From Larix kaempferi (lineage: Eukaryota; Streptophyta; Pinopsida; Pinales; Pinaceae): 64,000 nucleotides of DNA. A program made the position numbers and the translations under genes. The stretch covers positions 1,426,001 through 1,490,000 of the forward strand of contig BSBM01000186.1 of the NCBI GenBank assembly GCA_027924585.1, given 5' to 3'. Of this stretch, positions 55,106 through 64,000 are shown piece after piece; the first letter of the stretch is position 1, and each line of letters starts with the position of its first letter. The notes beneath the pieces are model-generated. The model made no database searches. It worked only from the letters and a program-made list of their open reading frames with translations, and was not told the DNA's origin.

Positions 55106-57610
55106 TGTAATCATTCTTGTCCTTGTGTTGTTTATCCCACTTCAACACTAAGTCCCCCACATTAAACTCCCTATCAGATGAGGAATTCTCATCAAACCAC
55201 CTCTTTACTAGCTGTTGGTGTTGATACATCTTGTTTTTTGACTTCTCCCTATCTTCTTCCAACTTGAGTAACATATCAATTCTATGTTGGAGTGGGGAAG
55301 AATCATCCTCTTGTATGGACTGTGTCAACTGTAGTGAAGGAATCATGAGTTTGGATGGCAAGATGGCCTCCTTACCATAAACTAAATAGTAAGGGGAGTT
55401 TTCTATGGCTTCCTTTGGGGTGTCCCGATCTTCCCAAAGAGCATTGTATAACTGGGTATGCCAATCTTTATGATGAGTAGCAATTGTCTTCTTTAAGATA
55501 TTTATCAAGTTTTTGTTGGAAGATTCTTCCAGTCCATTCCCTTGTGGATAATAATTGGCAGAAAACTTCAGCTTTATACCTTTTTCAAGTGCATACTGTG
55601 TAATATCAATGGACAAGAAATAGGATGCATTGTCGAATACCAAAAATTCAAGGGCCCCAAACCCAGTGACTATTTGGATTTCAAGGAATGATATCACTTG
55701 GTTTGTGTTACATTGTCTGAGGGGGATTGCCTCTACCCATCTGGTAAAGTAGTCCATAGCTGTTAAGATATACTTGTGTTGCAAGGAGGAAACAGGTTTG
55801 ATGGGACCAACAAAATCTAGTTTCCATTGCTGAAATGGAAACTGAACAGAAACTGGTTGCAAAGGAAAGGCGGGATTTTTACTTTCCCAAAACACTTCTG
55901 GCATGCTTCACATCTATTAACATATGAATATGTATCTTTGAACAAAGTAGGGCAGTAGTATCCTACCCTAAGGATCTTATGTGCAGTGGTCTCCCCTGAG
56001 AAGTGCCCTCCTGCAGGTCCTACATGAAATTGCAAAAGAATATGATCAGTTTCTTCTTTTTCTAAACACCTGAGAAAAACACCATCATAATTATTCCTAA
56101 ATAAAACACCATCTATGAATTGATAAGGCGAAGCTTTCAACCTTAAAGCTCTACATTTTTTAAAGTCCAGGGTTTCAGAAGAAAACCCATGAGTAAGGAA
56201 GAATTTAATGCCATCATACCATTCAGATTCTTGGGTTGTGATAACATTGATAGAACCTGTTGTCGTACTCTCCTCTTGTTCCCACTCAAACTTCTAGTGT
56301 ACAGGATCATTGGATTGAGCGGTTAGCAGACATAAGCCTTGGCCTTTGACAATATTTGCTGGTCTGATCTCCAAATCATACTCTTGCAAAGCTATCATCC
56401 AGTGAGCTCTCTTTTCCCATAATTCTTTCTGAACCAACACATTTCTAATAGCTGCATAAGGAACAATAAATTTAGTCCAAGATTTCAATAATAAAGGTCT
56501 AAAATGTTTCATAGATTTATAGACTACGTAATCTTGTTTGTTAATATGGGATTAATTGAGTTCCGCTCCTTTGAATGTGGATCTCATGAATGAAATAGGG
56601 ATCTCAGCATCATTATCATATTTCTATTTCAAAACAGGTGCGTAAGAGAAATCAGTAGCAAACATGTACAAAATAAAATCTTTGCTGAAATATGGAGACA
56701 TCAAAGTGAGGGATTCCGCAATGGCTCTCCGTATTTCAACAAAGGAATTCCTTTGTTCCTAAGACCATCTAAAATGGGCATCTTTCTTAACCAGTTGCTG
56801 TAATGTCTTAACAATTTGAGAAAAATTGGGAACAAATCTACGAACAAAATTAATCTTACCAAGAAACGATTGCATGGCCTTACATGAACCAGGTAGGACG
56901 ATCTTCAAAATGGATTTTGTGTGCTCTGGATCGATAATCATGCCTTCTTTAGAGACAATAGAACCCAACAACTTACCCTCGGCGACTGCAAAGATCGATT
57001 TTTTGGGTTCAATGAGATTCCATATCTTCTGTAGTGTTTGAAAACCTATTTCAAAGCAAACAAATGTTCATGTCATTTTTTGGAATAAATAGTAACATCA
57101 TCTAAGTATACAATGACATAATTATGCAAAAAACCCATGAAAGATATGTCCATAGCTCTCTTAAATGTAGCACCTGCATTAATCAACCCGAAAGGATTTT
57201 TCCTGTAGGCAAAGGTTCCCCAAGGGGTCCTAAAAGTTGTTTTTAGTTGATCATCAGGGGCAACCAGAACTTGGTTATACCCTGAGAAGCCATCAAGGAG
57301 AGAAAACATTCCAGACCCTACTACCTTCTGTAGAATTTGCTCCATTGGTGGAATAGGGTAATTGTCCTTCTTGGGAGCTCTATTTAAGTTTCAGAAATAA
57401 ACAGAGTCTGATTTCCCCATTCTTCTTCCAAACAGGTACCAGGTTGGAAATCCACTATGTATGCCTGATAGGGAATATAATCCTTGCTTCTAGTAGCTTC
57501 TCAAGCTCTTTCTTTATAGAGGGTTACAGACTAGGATGCATCTTCCTTAGCTTCTGCTGATAAGGTTTTACTTCTGGTTTCATTGGTATATTATGATGCA
57601 TGATACTAGT
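55106..57610 (-). pseudogene. Tat-E RT, RNase H and integrase remnant
   Basis: In sense order: the RT N-part at about 57600-57360 (IPMKPEVKPYQQKLRK, several stops), the RT core at 57345-57073 with DGFSGYNQV, TTFRTPWGTFAY and YLDD at 57097-57108, then connection and RNase H at about 56970-56300 (FATDFS keeps the first Asp, but FIVPYAA lacks the TDH Asp). Integrase follows with HVGPAGGHF...CEACQK (56050-55890), WKLDFVGPI, FDNASYF and GLEESSNKN (55840-55530). Frameshifts separate the blocks. It aligns domain by domain with Tat-A. The extra RNase H and everything upstream are lost. Confidence 0.88.
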
Positions 57611-58150
57611 GTATATTATGGATGTAGGATCTATATTATGCATTTTAGAAAAGTTTCATTAATGAACAAGATACTACTAATATAGTAATAGATAAGTAGC
57701 CTATGGTACTGTACAACATTCCATTGCTACTTATCTAGAATGAAACCTCTTTCCTGACATGTAGGGAGTAGTGCACACTCTTGACAATGTTCTGGTAGAG
57801 ATGGAAGGCATCTAGAAAGTTATCGTATGAATACGAGATATGGATGAATGTTTTATTGAAGCATTGGCTAAGATAATTGCATGGATGTATGACATATGTC
57901 TTTATGCTTAAGAATATGTTCTGAAAACTATGAGATATTTCTAATCATGCAATTGAATTTGACTTGTAGGAAAGATCGTGTAAAATCACCTACAAAAGAA
58001 GGACAACGACATTTGTTCCAGTGACAAAGTTTAAGAAAACTACCTATTGAAGATATTGAAGAATCTAAAGTTCCTAGGACTATGGATGCAATAATGGAAG
58101 GATGCTATGATCGAGGAGTACCAGTCGATCATGAAGAATATTTATGTGGT
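57611..58150 (+). mobile_element. Fragment related to Copia-F interior
   Basis: It matches Copia-F 51315-51800, including GTACAACATTCCATTGCTACTTATC and the GAAACCTCTTTCCTGACATG region. It continues through the acceptor-like ...TTGTAG, GAAAGATC junction and the IEDIE linker. Small insertions and substitutions throughout make it an older copy. It ends the readable Tat-E sequence. No LTR is attached. Confidence 0.75.
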
Positions 58151-58209
58151 GGACGAATTAGCCTCGAGGTGATTGCATCCTCGCGCTTCTTCATATCGCC
58201 ATTAATGTC

Positions 58210-58229
58210 GGGGGGGGGGGGGGGGGGGG
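58210..58229 (+). repeat. Run of 20 G residues
   Basis: A perfect G20 homopolymer lies about 60 bp past the Copia-F-like fragment. The exact count may be a sequencing or assembly artefact. Confidence 0.8.
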
Positions 58230-59059
58230 TGTTGCATCGATACTCATGTCATTCAGTTGAAAAGGTGGGATGAGCAATGGCAATGCTAGTACCTTAGGCA
58301 TCCCCTCAATCATCTCCCAATCACTTTACCATTAATACTGCATTGATTTTTGACAGTCACCCCATTTAGGAAAATGGATAACAATATTAAGAACGTGTTA
58401 GATGAAGACATTTTTAATTAGTCATTATGATCTTATGATATTCAACTATGCATCATTTCTTTGCAATTACGTTCTTTTTTTAGTAATTGTTTATGTTATT
58501 AATACAAGGATCTTTTATTGTGTGTTCTAATTTGTTTATAAAATCTTCTCGTTACTATTTTTTAACTTTTCTTAAGAGGAAGGTACTATCATGATTTCCT
58601 TAGATTTGACTTGATTAATAGAGAGATAGACCCTTATGAGAATACTGTTTTCACCATGTTCACATAAAAATTTCCAAACATTAGGGCATTCAATGTGAAT
58701 CTAGAATAAAAGGTCACTCTAGACATCATAAGCTTTTTCAAATTTCAGTTTAATAACCAATGCCCTAAGCCCCATGTATTTGTCCTAATATTACATTCCT
58801 TTCTAAACTAATACCGCATTAACCATGATGAACATATCCCAAATGAATCTGATTTGTTCATAATAATATAAGAAAGGATGAATCTCAATTCCATGACTAA
58901 GGCTAGAGACTCACTAAAATATCATAGGATGCATATATCAATATGATGGTTCTATAGCTAGGGATGAGATCATAGTATCCTACATTGGGAGTGATATAAT
59001 GAGGCCTCTGTTAATAGGAGAGATAAAATACTTTTTCCAAATATATTCCATTAAGAATA
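58230..59059. other. Intergenic AT-rich sequence, nothing recognised
   Basis: No frame, repeat or RNA signature can be supported in this stretch. Confidence 0.5.
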
Positions 59060-59389
59060 TTAATCAACCAATATTGACACATCCCAAGTGGCTTTGAAAT
59101 ATTCATAAAGGTATCCATATAGCCTTGGAGAGTTGTTTCTAGTGATTGTTGTCAAGGCATTGATCAACTCTACTAAGGTTAATTTCCAATTACAAATATT
59201 CCACAAATACTTTTTGAGGGCCAAGTTTGGTGCAAGTTTTCATGGCCAACTTACGTGAGTTTGTCAAAGTAAAGGATAATGCTCCACAAATTTTGTATGC
59301 ATGCCCTCTTGGTTGGAAATCCTTTTGGCTAGGGTTTTCAAGTTTGAAATCTTCTTAGAATCCTCCTCATTTACCAAATCCTTAAAGAA
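59060..59389 (-). pseudogene. Decayed coding block of unknown identity (110 codons)
   Basis: One minus-strand frame reads FFKDLVNEEDSKKISNLK, then LALKKYLWNICNWKLTL and ELINALTTITRNNSPRLYG, and ends at TAA 59060-59062. Two internal TGA codons (in HYPLL-stop-QTH and SWP-stop-KLAP) are both explained by CGA to TGA. Composition is protein-like, with amphipathic Leu/Lys helices. I do not recognise the family. It could be a transposase tail or a host pseudogene exon. Confidence 0.5.
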
Positions 59390-60752
59390 TCATTTAGTGG
59401 ATTCAATTCTAGGGCATGATTAGCAACTCAATAACCATGTTCTTCATGTGATGATGTGGAATTGAGGAAATTTATTGGTCGTTTATTCATTTATTTAGTG
59501 AGAAATTGATACAAAATATTGGTAAAATTACCTATTGCATTCGAAATTGTTGGTTGAATCACCTCTAGGAGTTGTAATTAGGATCACATTCTGCCTATTT
59601 TTCCCATTGATTCTATCGAAATAATCGCTTTGGAAGAAATGGATGCTCACAGACCCATTTTGGGGGTTTATACCATGTTCAATAAATCACACACGTGTTT
59701 TTGGTATACACATCATGCACACATTTTTTGTTCAGAAATCATGTTCATGTTTCTTTTTCCCATGTTACATGTCAATTGACCTGTCAGGATTGGGCTCATG
59801 AGACAAATTTTTATATACATCTTTTATATTCTTCTATCTTCTATCCATTTGTTAATGGCATCCATAGGATCCACCCTCCATTTTTTTTAACTCTTACTGA
59901 TTATAATTTTTCAAAATTATTTGTACATGAGCCCTTTCAAAAAGTGATTATCACACAATCTACTTTCCTCTTTCGAGGCTAAACTAAATTGATATGCACT
60001 ATTGAAATATATAAAGCATAGATTATAGTAATAAAGCATGTATCTTAAACTAGATTTTTAAATAGCTTGTATTTAAAAGTGTATGTTTATTAGTTTAAGG
60101 TTGTTTCAGTAAATGTTAATAATTATTATTGTCTTATCCATTATTATATTCACATTCCAATAACTTGATGTGTTACGATAATTATGAATGTTTCAATAGG
60201 TGATATTTAATAGATTTAATAGTTTCTTACTTAAAAGTCTAAAAGAGCATCTTTGTTTAACTTTGATCATACTTTGGAGTGTCGTGGATATGACTATTAT
60301 GTCAAAGAGTTTTTATTGATCATTTTTTTTAAAGTAATATGGAATTATATTCACATAAGAAAGTTACATCATCTAAGAGTAGTTGATTCAACATGGTCAT
60401 ATAAGCAGATAGCGAAAACGAGGCTCATAGTTTACTAAAGAAAGTAAAGAACCATAGACCCTAACTGCTATCTTGCATAACCATCTGTTGTTGTGGTAAA
60501 AATCAACATAAAACCCTGTAGCAGACTTAACATACCCATTCGTTCTTCACAATAGACCCTATATCACATTTGATAGCATAACCATGTCCATTACAAATAT
60601 TCCAACAACTGAAGAGTTTGGACCTAATAAAACTATTCAACTAACAACAGAACCAAGACACCACTTAACAACATAAAACATAACCTAAACACAACTTCTT
60701 ACCTATAATGAGTCACATACTAAACATAAGAAGAGAGGATACATCTAGGATC
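59390..60752. other. AT-rich stretch without recognised gene
   Basis: Plus-strand frames at 59695-59982 (95 codons, rich in Phe, His and Tyr) and 60253-60438 look like composition effects and have no supporting motif. The 250 bp next to the pseudogene at 60753 could be its 3' flank. Confidence 0.4.
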
Positions 60753-61718
60753 CTAATCATTCTCCTTGAGTGATCCTTGAGCTTGCTTACTTGTTGAAGA
60801 TCCCACCACCCCTGAAGGCAACTGCACCAAAAGGGATACACCCACGTCTAGAGGTGGAGGTGGGGAGAACTTGAAGTCGAGCTTGCTCGTAATAACATGT
60901 ATTTTCTTGTGCATTAGATGACAATCAAAATTGTGGTCTTTCCTATCCCTCATCTGCTCTTTGTCACCTTTCTCTTGGGCTCTCTTATCCATGAGAACCT
61001 TGGCCAAAATACCCTTAATCACCCAAAAAGGAGCCACTGTTCTTTTTTGCAAGGGTAAACGACCCCTCGTAGTACCTAGGTCTTGCACCCACTCAACTAA
61101 AACATCAAATTTGTTAGTAGTCTTCTCAATTTCTAATTTTTCTTGGAGACCGTTCTCTACCTCCGTAATTTCCTCTTAAATCTCCCTTGGGATGCAATTT
61201 TGAAAAAAAATTGCAGCCTTTGCTGCTTGACTTTGTTCTCTAGTAATCCAGGGAGAATACTCGACGAACTTCCCTTTTCCCTTTTGAATCTCCTGACAAC
61301 CCCTAGTTTCCATTTCTATCACTCGTTTCAGGAAATTAGCGTTCCCATCCAAGATACCCACACACCAACTACAGACCCCACTCTCTCGAGAAACAAACCC
61401 TACAATAGAAACCCAAACCACAGTGTTATATCTCAGAACTATAGGTTTTAGAATTAACTGCACCATCATTGCGAAGTAATACCCTCTCATGGGTAAATCA
61501 ACTCTCATACTACCAGGAAGTTCACCACCCTAAAAACTCATTAATATACATGCAAAAAATTGAATGATACCCTAGAGTTCATGCAAACCCATGTAATTAA
61601 ACGATAAATCATCACCGCCATATCTCTTTTTAATCATTCGATGAAAGATCTAGAATTTTATTTAGCGTCCTCCACATACTTGGGCCACCTGCTTTGCTTG
61701 TTGCTACTTGTGTTCCAT
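60753..61718 (-). pseudogene. Decayed unknown ORF (about 320 codons, six internal stops, no frameshift)
   Basis: A single minus-strand frame runs from ATG 61718 to a natural stop at 60753. Readable blocks include KKRYGGDDLSFNYMGLHEL, RGYYFAMMVQLILKP, EIQKGKGKFVEYSPW, AAKAAIFFQNCIP, a probable coiled coil (EEITEVENGLQEKLEIEK) and a C-terminal low-complexity part (FSPPPPLDVG). The six internal stops are TAG or TAA, and several sit where Gln would fit. I do not recognise the protein. A hydrophobic segment around LILKPIVLRYNTVVWVSIVG might be a membrane or core segment. It may be a transposon ORF or a host pseudogene. Confidence 0.55.
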
Positions 61719-62314
61719 TTTCCCTCTTTCACTTTCCACATCCAGGGATTTTTTATTGATCAATTTATTTTAAAAATGTTTTGAAGATTTAAAAATTTAC
61801 ACTTGTAACATTATCAATGTTTTTTTCCTTGGAAAAAACAAACCATATTAATAAAAGTATAGTTACATTCTTCATATTCCTTCATAAGCATGTCCTGCAA
61901 TTGTAATTTATGATCCGATCATAAAAACTAGTCCAATCCATCAAACTCAATATTAAAACATGAATTTTTTATACATCCATGATAATTCAAAATACAAAAT
62001 TAAAAATCATTTTTCAGCATCACATATATTCTTGTGTATTCATATATTCTATGTCGAGACAAGTTCTTTAGTCAACTATCATTTATGAATTTGATATTAT
62101 ATAAGACTTGAAACCCTGTATACCTCCAGAATAGTCCAAAACTCATCTACATCATAGCTCGCAAAATAGAGAAATGATAATTTCTAGTAACATCATCATG
62201 ATTCAATTTCTTCATCTAACACATCTGTAAAATAATCGCCTTGTAAACCAGTTGAGTTGATTTCATATATCATGAAAGGGGGCATGATAATAACCAGTGG
62301 AGCACTCATTTAAG
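61719..62314. other. AT-rich sequence, nothing recognised
   Basis: No supported feature. Poly-A and poly-T stretches and scattered CATCATC motifs only. Confidence 0.5.
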
Positions 62315-62425
62315 TTTTTTTTTTTTTAAGCTAGTTCCCGTGGATTTAAGAACTTGTGACCTAACATAACGAGTTCTTTAACAGTACACCCATTCACCAT
62401 CTATTTTTCACCCCACGGGAAAAAA
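62315..62425 (-). mobile_element. tRNA-derived SINE candidate 1
   Basis: On the minus strand a tRNA-like head reads GGGTGTACTGTTAAAG (degenerate A box, about 62387-62398), then GAACTCGTTATGTTAGGTCA and a decayed B box AGTTCTTAAATCC (62341-62356). A poly(A) run (poly-T at 62315-62327 on the plus strand) follows. It is only about 110 bp, so it is either a truncated copy or a short family. No target duplication was established. Confidence 0.5.
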
Positions 62426-62556
62426 CTTTACTAAAAGTTAATAGAATGTGAGGAGAATAATACTCCAATCCTTAATTACTTGGGATAAACCCACTTACAT
62501 CATTGTCCTTCTTATTAGCATCCAAAGATTGCAAATTCTTTCATCCCACAACATTT

Positions 62557-62840
62557 ATAAATTGTGTAACTCCTTTTATCATTCTCATTTTATTTTTTCA
62601 AATTAAAATTTATTAATTTTTTACAATATTTGATATATTTCTTATCGTTTAATTGCATCTAATAATATTTAATATATTTTCAAAGTTTCATTTTCCTTAT
62701 AAATTGTGTAACTCCTTTTATCATTCTCATTTTATTTTTTCAAATTAAAATTTATTAATTTTTTACAATATTTGATATATTTCTTATCGTTCAATTACAT
62801 CTAATAATATTTTAATATATTTTCAAAGTTTCATTTGCCT
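62557..62840. repeat. 142-bp tandem duplication
   Basis: AAATTGTGTAACTCCTTTTATC begins two adjacent copies, at about 62559 and 62701, that stay nearly identical to TTCAAAGTTTCATTT. Very AT-rich, no coding content. Confidence 0.9.
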
Positions 62841-63316
62841 TTACTTTCCACTATAAACTTATTTGCATTTAATTTCCACTTATTAGTCCCTGCTAAGGGA
62901 CTATAGTGATTAGTTGGTCATAAACAAGTTTGACTTTTATATTAATACCAAATAAAATTATAATGTTTTTCAAAGTTTTATAATATTTATATATTAAACT
63001 TAATATTTTGAAAATATAAATTATTTTGTAGAATTTTTAAAATTTGTTATTTTTATTTTATGATTGGCTAAATTCTATGAAGTGACAAAGTACCCCTGGT
63101 ATGTGAAATTGCTTAAACAAAATATTAATTTAAATTTTAAAAATTTAAGTTTTTTTCCTAGCTTGACATGTGGTATTTGTACTAAAGGTTTCATTAATGA
63201 TAATGAATATTATCATTTTTGTACATCGTGTTATTGCTAATAAGTACACAAGTGTCCCTCCTTATTATTGCACGTCTTCTCATTTTTAAATGCAATTTAC
63301 TTTGGCTTCTATAGAC
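62841..63316. other. AT-rich sequence, nothing recognised
   Basis: No gene, RNA or repeat can be supported here. Confidence 0.5.
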
Positions 63317-63470
63317 CTTTTTTTTCTTTACTAGGGGAATCGACAACAGAGGTTGGGCAGGTACTTGCGTGACACGGGGTCCAAGGCCCGAGTCATGGCA
63401 CACAATGCAAGTTGGGGGGAATCGAACACATGACCTTCTATTGACAACCAATTTCATGACATTTTTTAAT
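63317..63470 (-). mobile_element. tRNA-derived SINE candidate 2
   Basis: The minus strand has a good B box TGTTCGATTCC (plus 63418-63428) preceded by GTCAATAGAAGGTCA. A GC-rich body of about 90 bp (CTTGCATTGTGTGCC to CCTCTGTTGTCG) is followed by an A-rich tail AAAGAAAAAAAAGG (63317-63330). Head, body and tail are in the order expected for a SINE. The A box is not clear. GC content stands out against the AT-rich surroundings. Confidence 0.5.
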
Positions 63471-63835
63471 TCGCTTAACTTCTGTTGTTTTTAATTGAAA
63501 TCCATAAGTTTCAAATGAATATTAATTTTACGTGAATATTAGCTTTACATTTTTCAATTGAAATCCATAAGTTTCAAATGAATATTAGCTTTACCTGAAT
63601 ATTAGCTTTGCATTTTTTAACTCGCCTAACTTCTGCTATTTTTAATTGAAATCCATAAGTTTCATATGAATATTAGTTTTACCTGAATATTAGCTTTACA
63701 TTTTTTAATTGAAATCCATAAGCTTCAAATGATTATTTTTTTTAAGAAATAATATTCACCATTACTTTTTTCATTCGCCTAACTTCTGTTGTTTTCAATT
63801 GAAATCCATAAGTTTCAAATGATTATTTTTTTAAG
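63471..63835. repeat. Degenerate tandem repeat (about 65-110 bp units)
   Basis: Five units contain AATTGAAATCCATAAG(T/C)TTCA, most followed by GAATATTAGCTTTAC. Some also contain TCGCCTAACTTCTG. Two later units carry a TTTTTAAGAAATA variant. The remaining 165 bp to the window end is AT-rich without a feature. Confidence 0.85.
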
Positions 63836-64000
63836 AAATAGATATAGAATACATGACATTTTATTTAAATAATATAACAAATTGGAAAGAATTTTAATTA
63901 TTAATTGAACCTTTAGTTTTAGTTTTCGATAAGTTGAATCTTATTATTATTTTTTAAATATTTGAAAGTACATTTTTTAATATTATATATATGTGAGTGA

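Larger units (their letters stand above)
20031..57610 (-). mobile_element. Tat-E: old, interrupted Tat-like Ty3/gypsy element
   Basis: A minus-strand element in three pieces: 55106-57610 (RT to integrase), 45017-47959 (integrase end and 3' LTR region) and 20031-20676 (LTR end). Tat-B and Copia-F fill the gaps. Removing Copia-F and one CTTAG restores a continuous pol frame across the site. The LTR end (sense ...TACCCTACACACAAACA at 20031) resembles the Tat-A LTR end. Gag, protease and the 5' LTR are absent. The RT side stops at about 57610, where Copia-F-like sequence begins. Confidence 0.65.

Noticed and set aside
59695-59982. 95-codon plus-strand ORF
   Set aside because: Its composition (Phe, His, Tyr and Thr rich) fits AT-rich noncoding DNA. 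There is no motif, neighbour or frame continuity to support it.
1-64000. Intact host gene, tRNA or rRNA gene
   Set aside because: I found no host protein family, no complete tRNA cloverleaf and no rRNA sequence. The tRNA-like pieces are SINE-type heads or primer binding sites.

Overview
The window is a plant-type heterochromatic stretch built almost entirely from nested LTR retrotransposons. I see no intact host gene and no rRNA or tRNA gene. Very long LTRs (about 3 to 4.3 kb), several Ty3/gypsy lineages, tRNA-Asp and tRNA-iMet primer sites and repeated insertion of elements into elements point to a large-genome seed plant. A gymnosperm is my best guess, but it is inference only.

Layout. 1-3532: 3' end of a Ty1/copia element (Copia-1), with its RNase H tail, four different minisatellite arrays and its 3' LTR. 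3533-3974: a purine-only block. 3976-5602 and 19591-19725: gag and protease remnant of an old Ty3/gypsy element (Gyp-D), split by Tat-A. 5603-19590, minus strand: Tat-A, a complete young Ty3/gypsy element with two 3847-bp LTRs, GATTC target duplication, tRNA-Asp primer site and an uninterrupted 2023-codon gag-pol frame. Each LTR also carries a long sense ORF, open in the 5' LTR (649-664 codons) and broken by one stop in the 3' LTR. 20031-57610, minus strand: remains of an older Tat-like element (Tat-E), interrupted twice. The first interruption is Tat-B (20677-45016, plus strand), a decayed relative of Tat-A with the same LTR ORF but no integrase. Tat-B itself holds Tekay-C (22421-35790), a chromodomain gypsy element with 4.2-4.3 kb LTRs. 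The second interruption is Copia-F (47960-55100), a very young copia element whose LTRs differ at one base but which lacks gag, protease, integrase and the RT active site. 57611-58150: a fragment related to Copia-F. 58150-64000: AT-rich sequence with two decayed reading frames of unknown identity, two SINE candidates and small tandem duplications.

How the parts work together. In Tat-A the order is protease, an extra RNase H, RT, the native RNase H, integrase. The extra RNase H keeps its acidic catalytic residues, while the native one has lost two aspartates, and Tat-B shows the same pattern. The LTR ORF is shared by two divergent elements, with a conserved N-terminal domain, a coiled-coil tail and a matching C-terminal motif. 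In genomic RNA it would be the 3'-most cistron. It is the best candidate for a little-described system here. Copia-F looks like a passenger that depends on enzymes supplied by related elements. Older elements decay mainly by stops at Gln and Arg codons, as expected from deamination of methylated cytosine.
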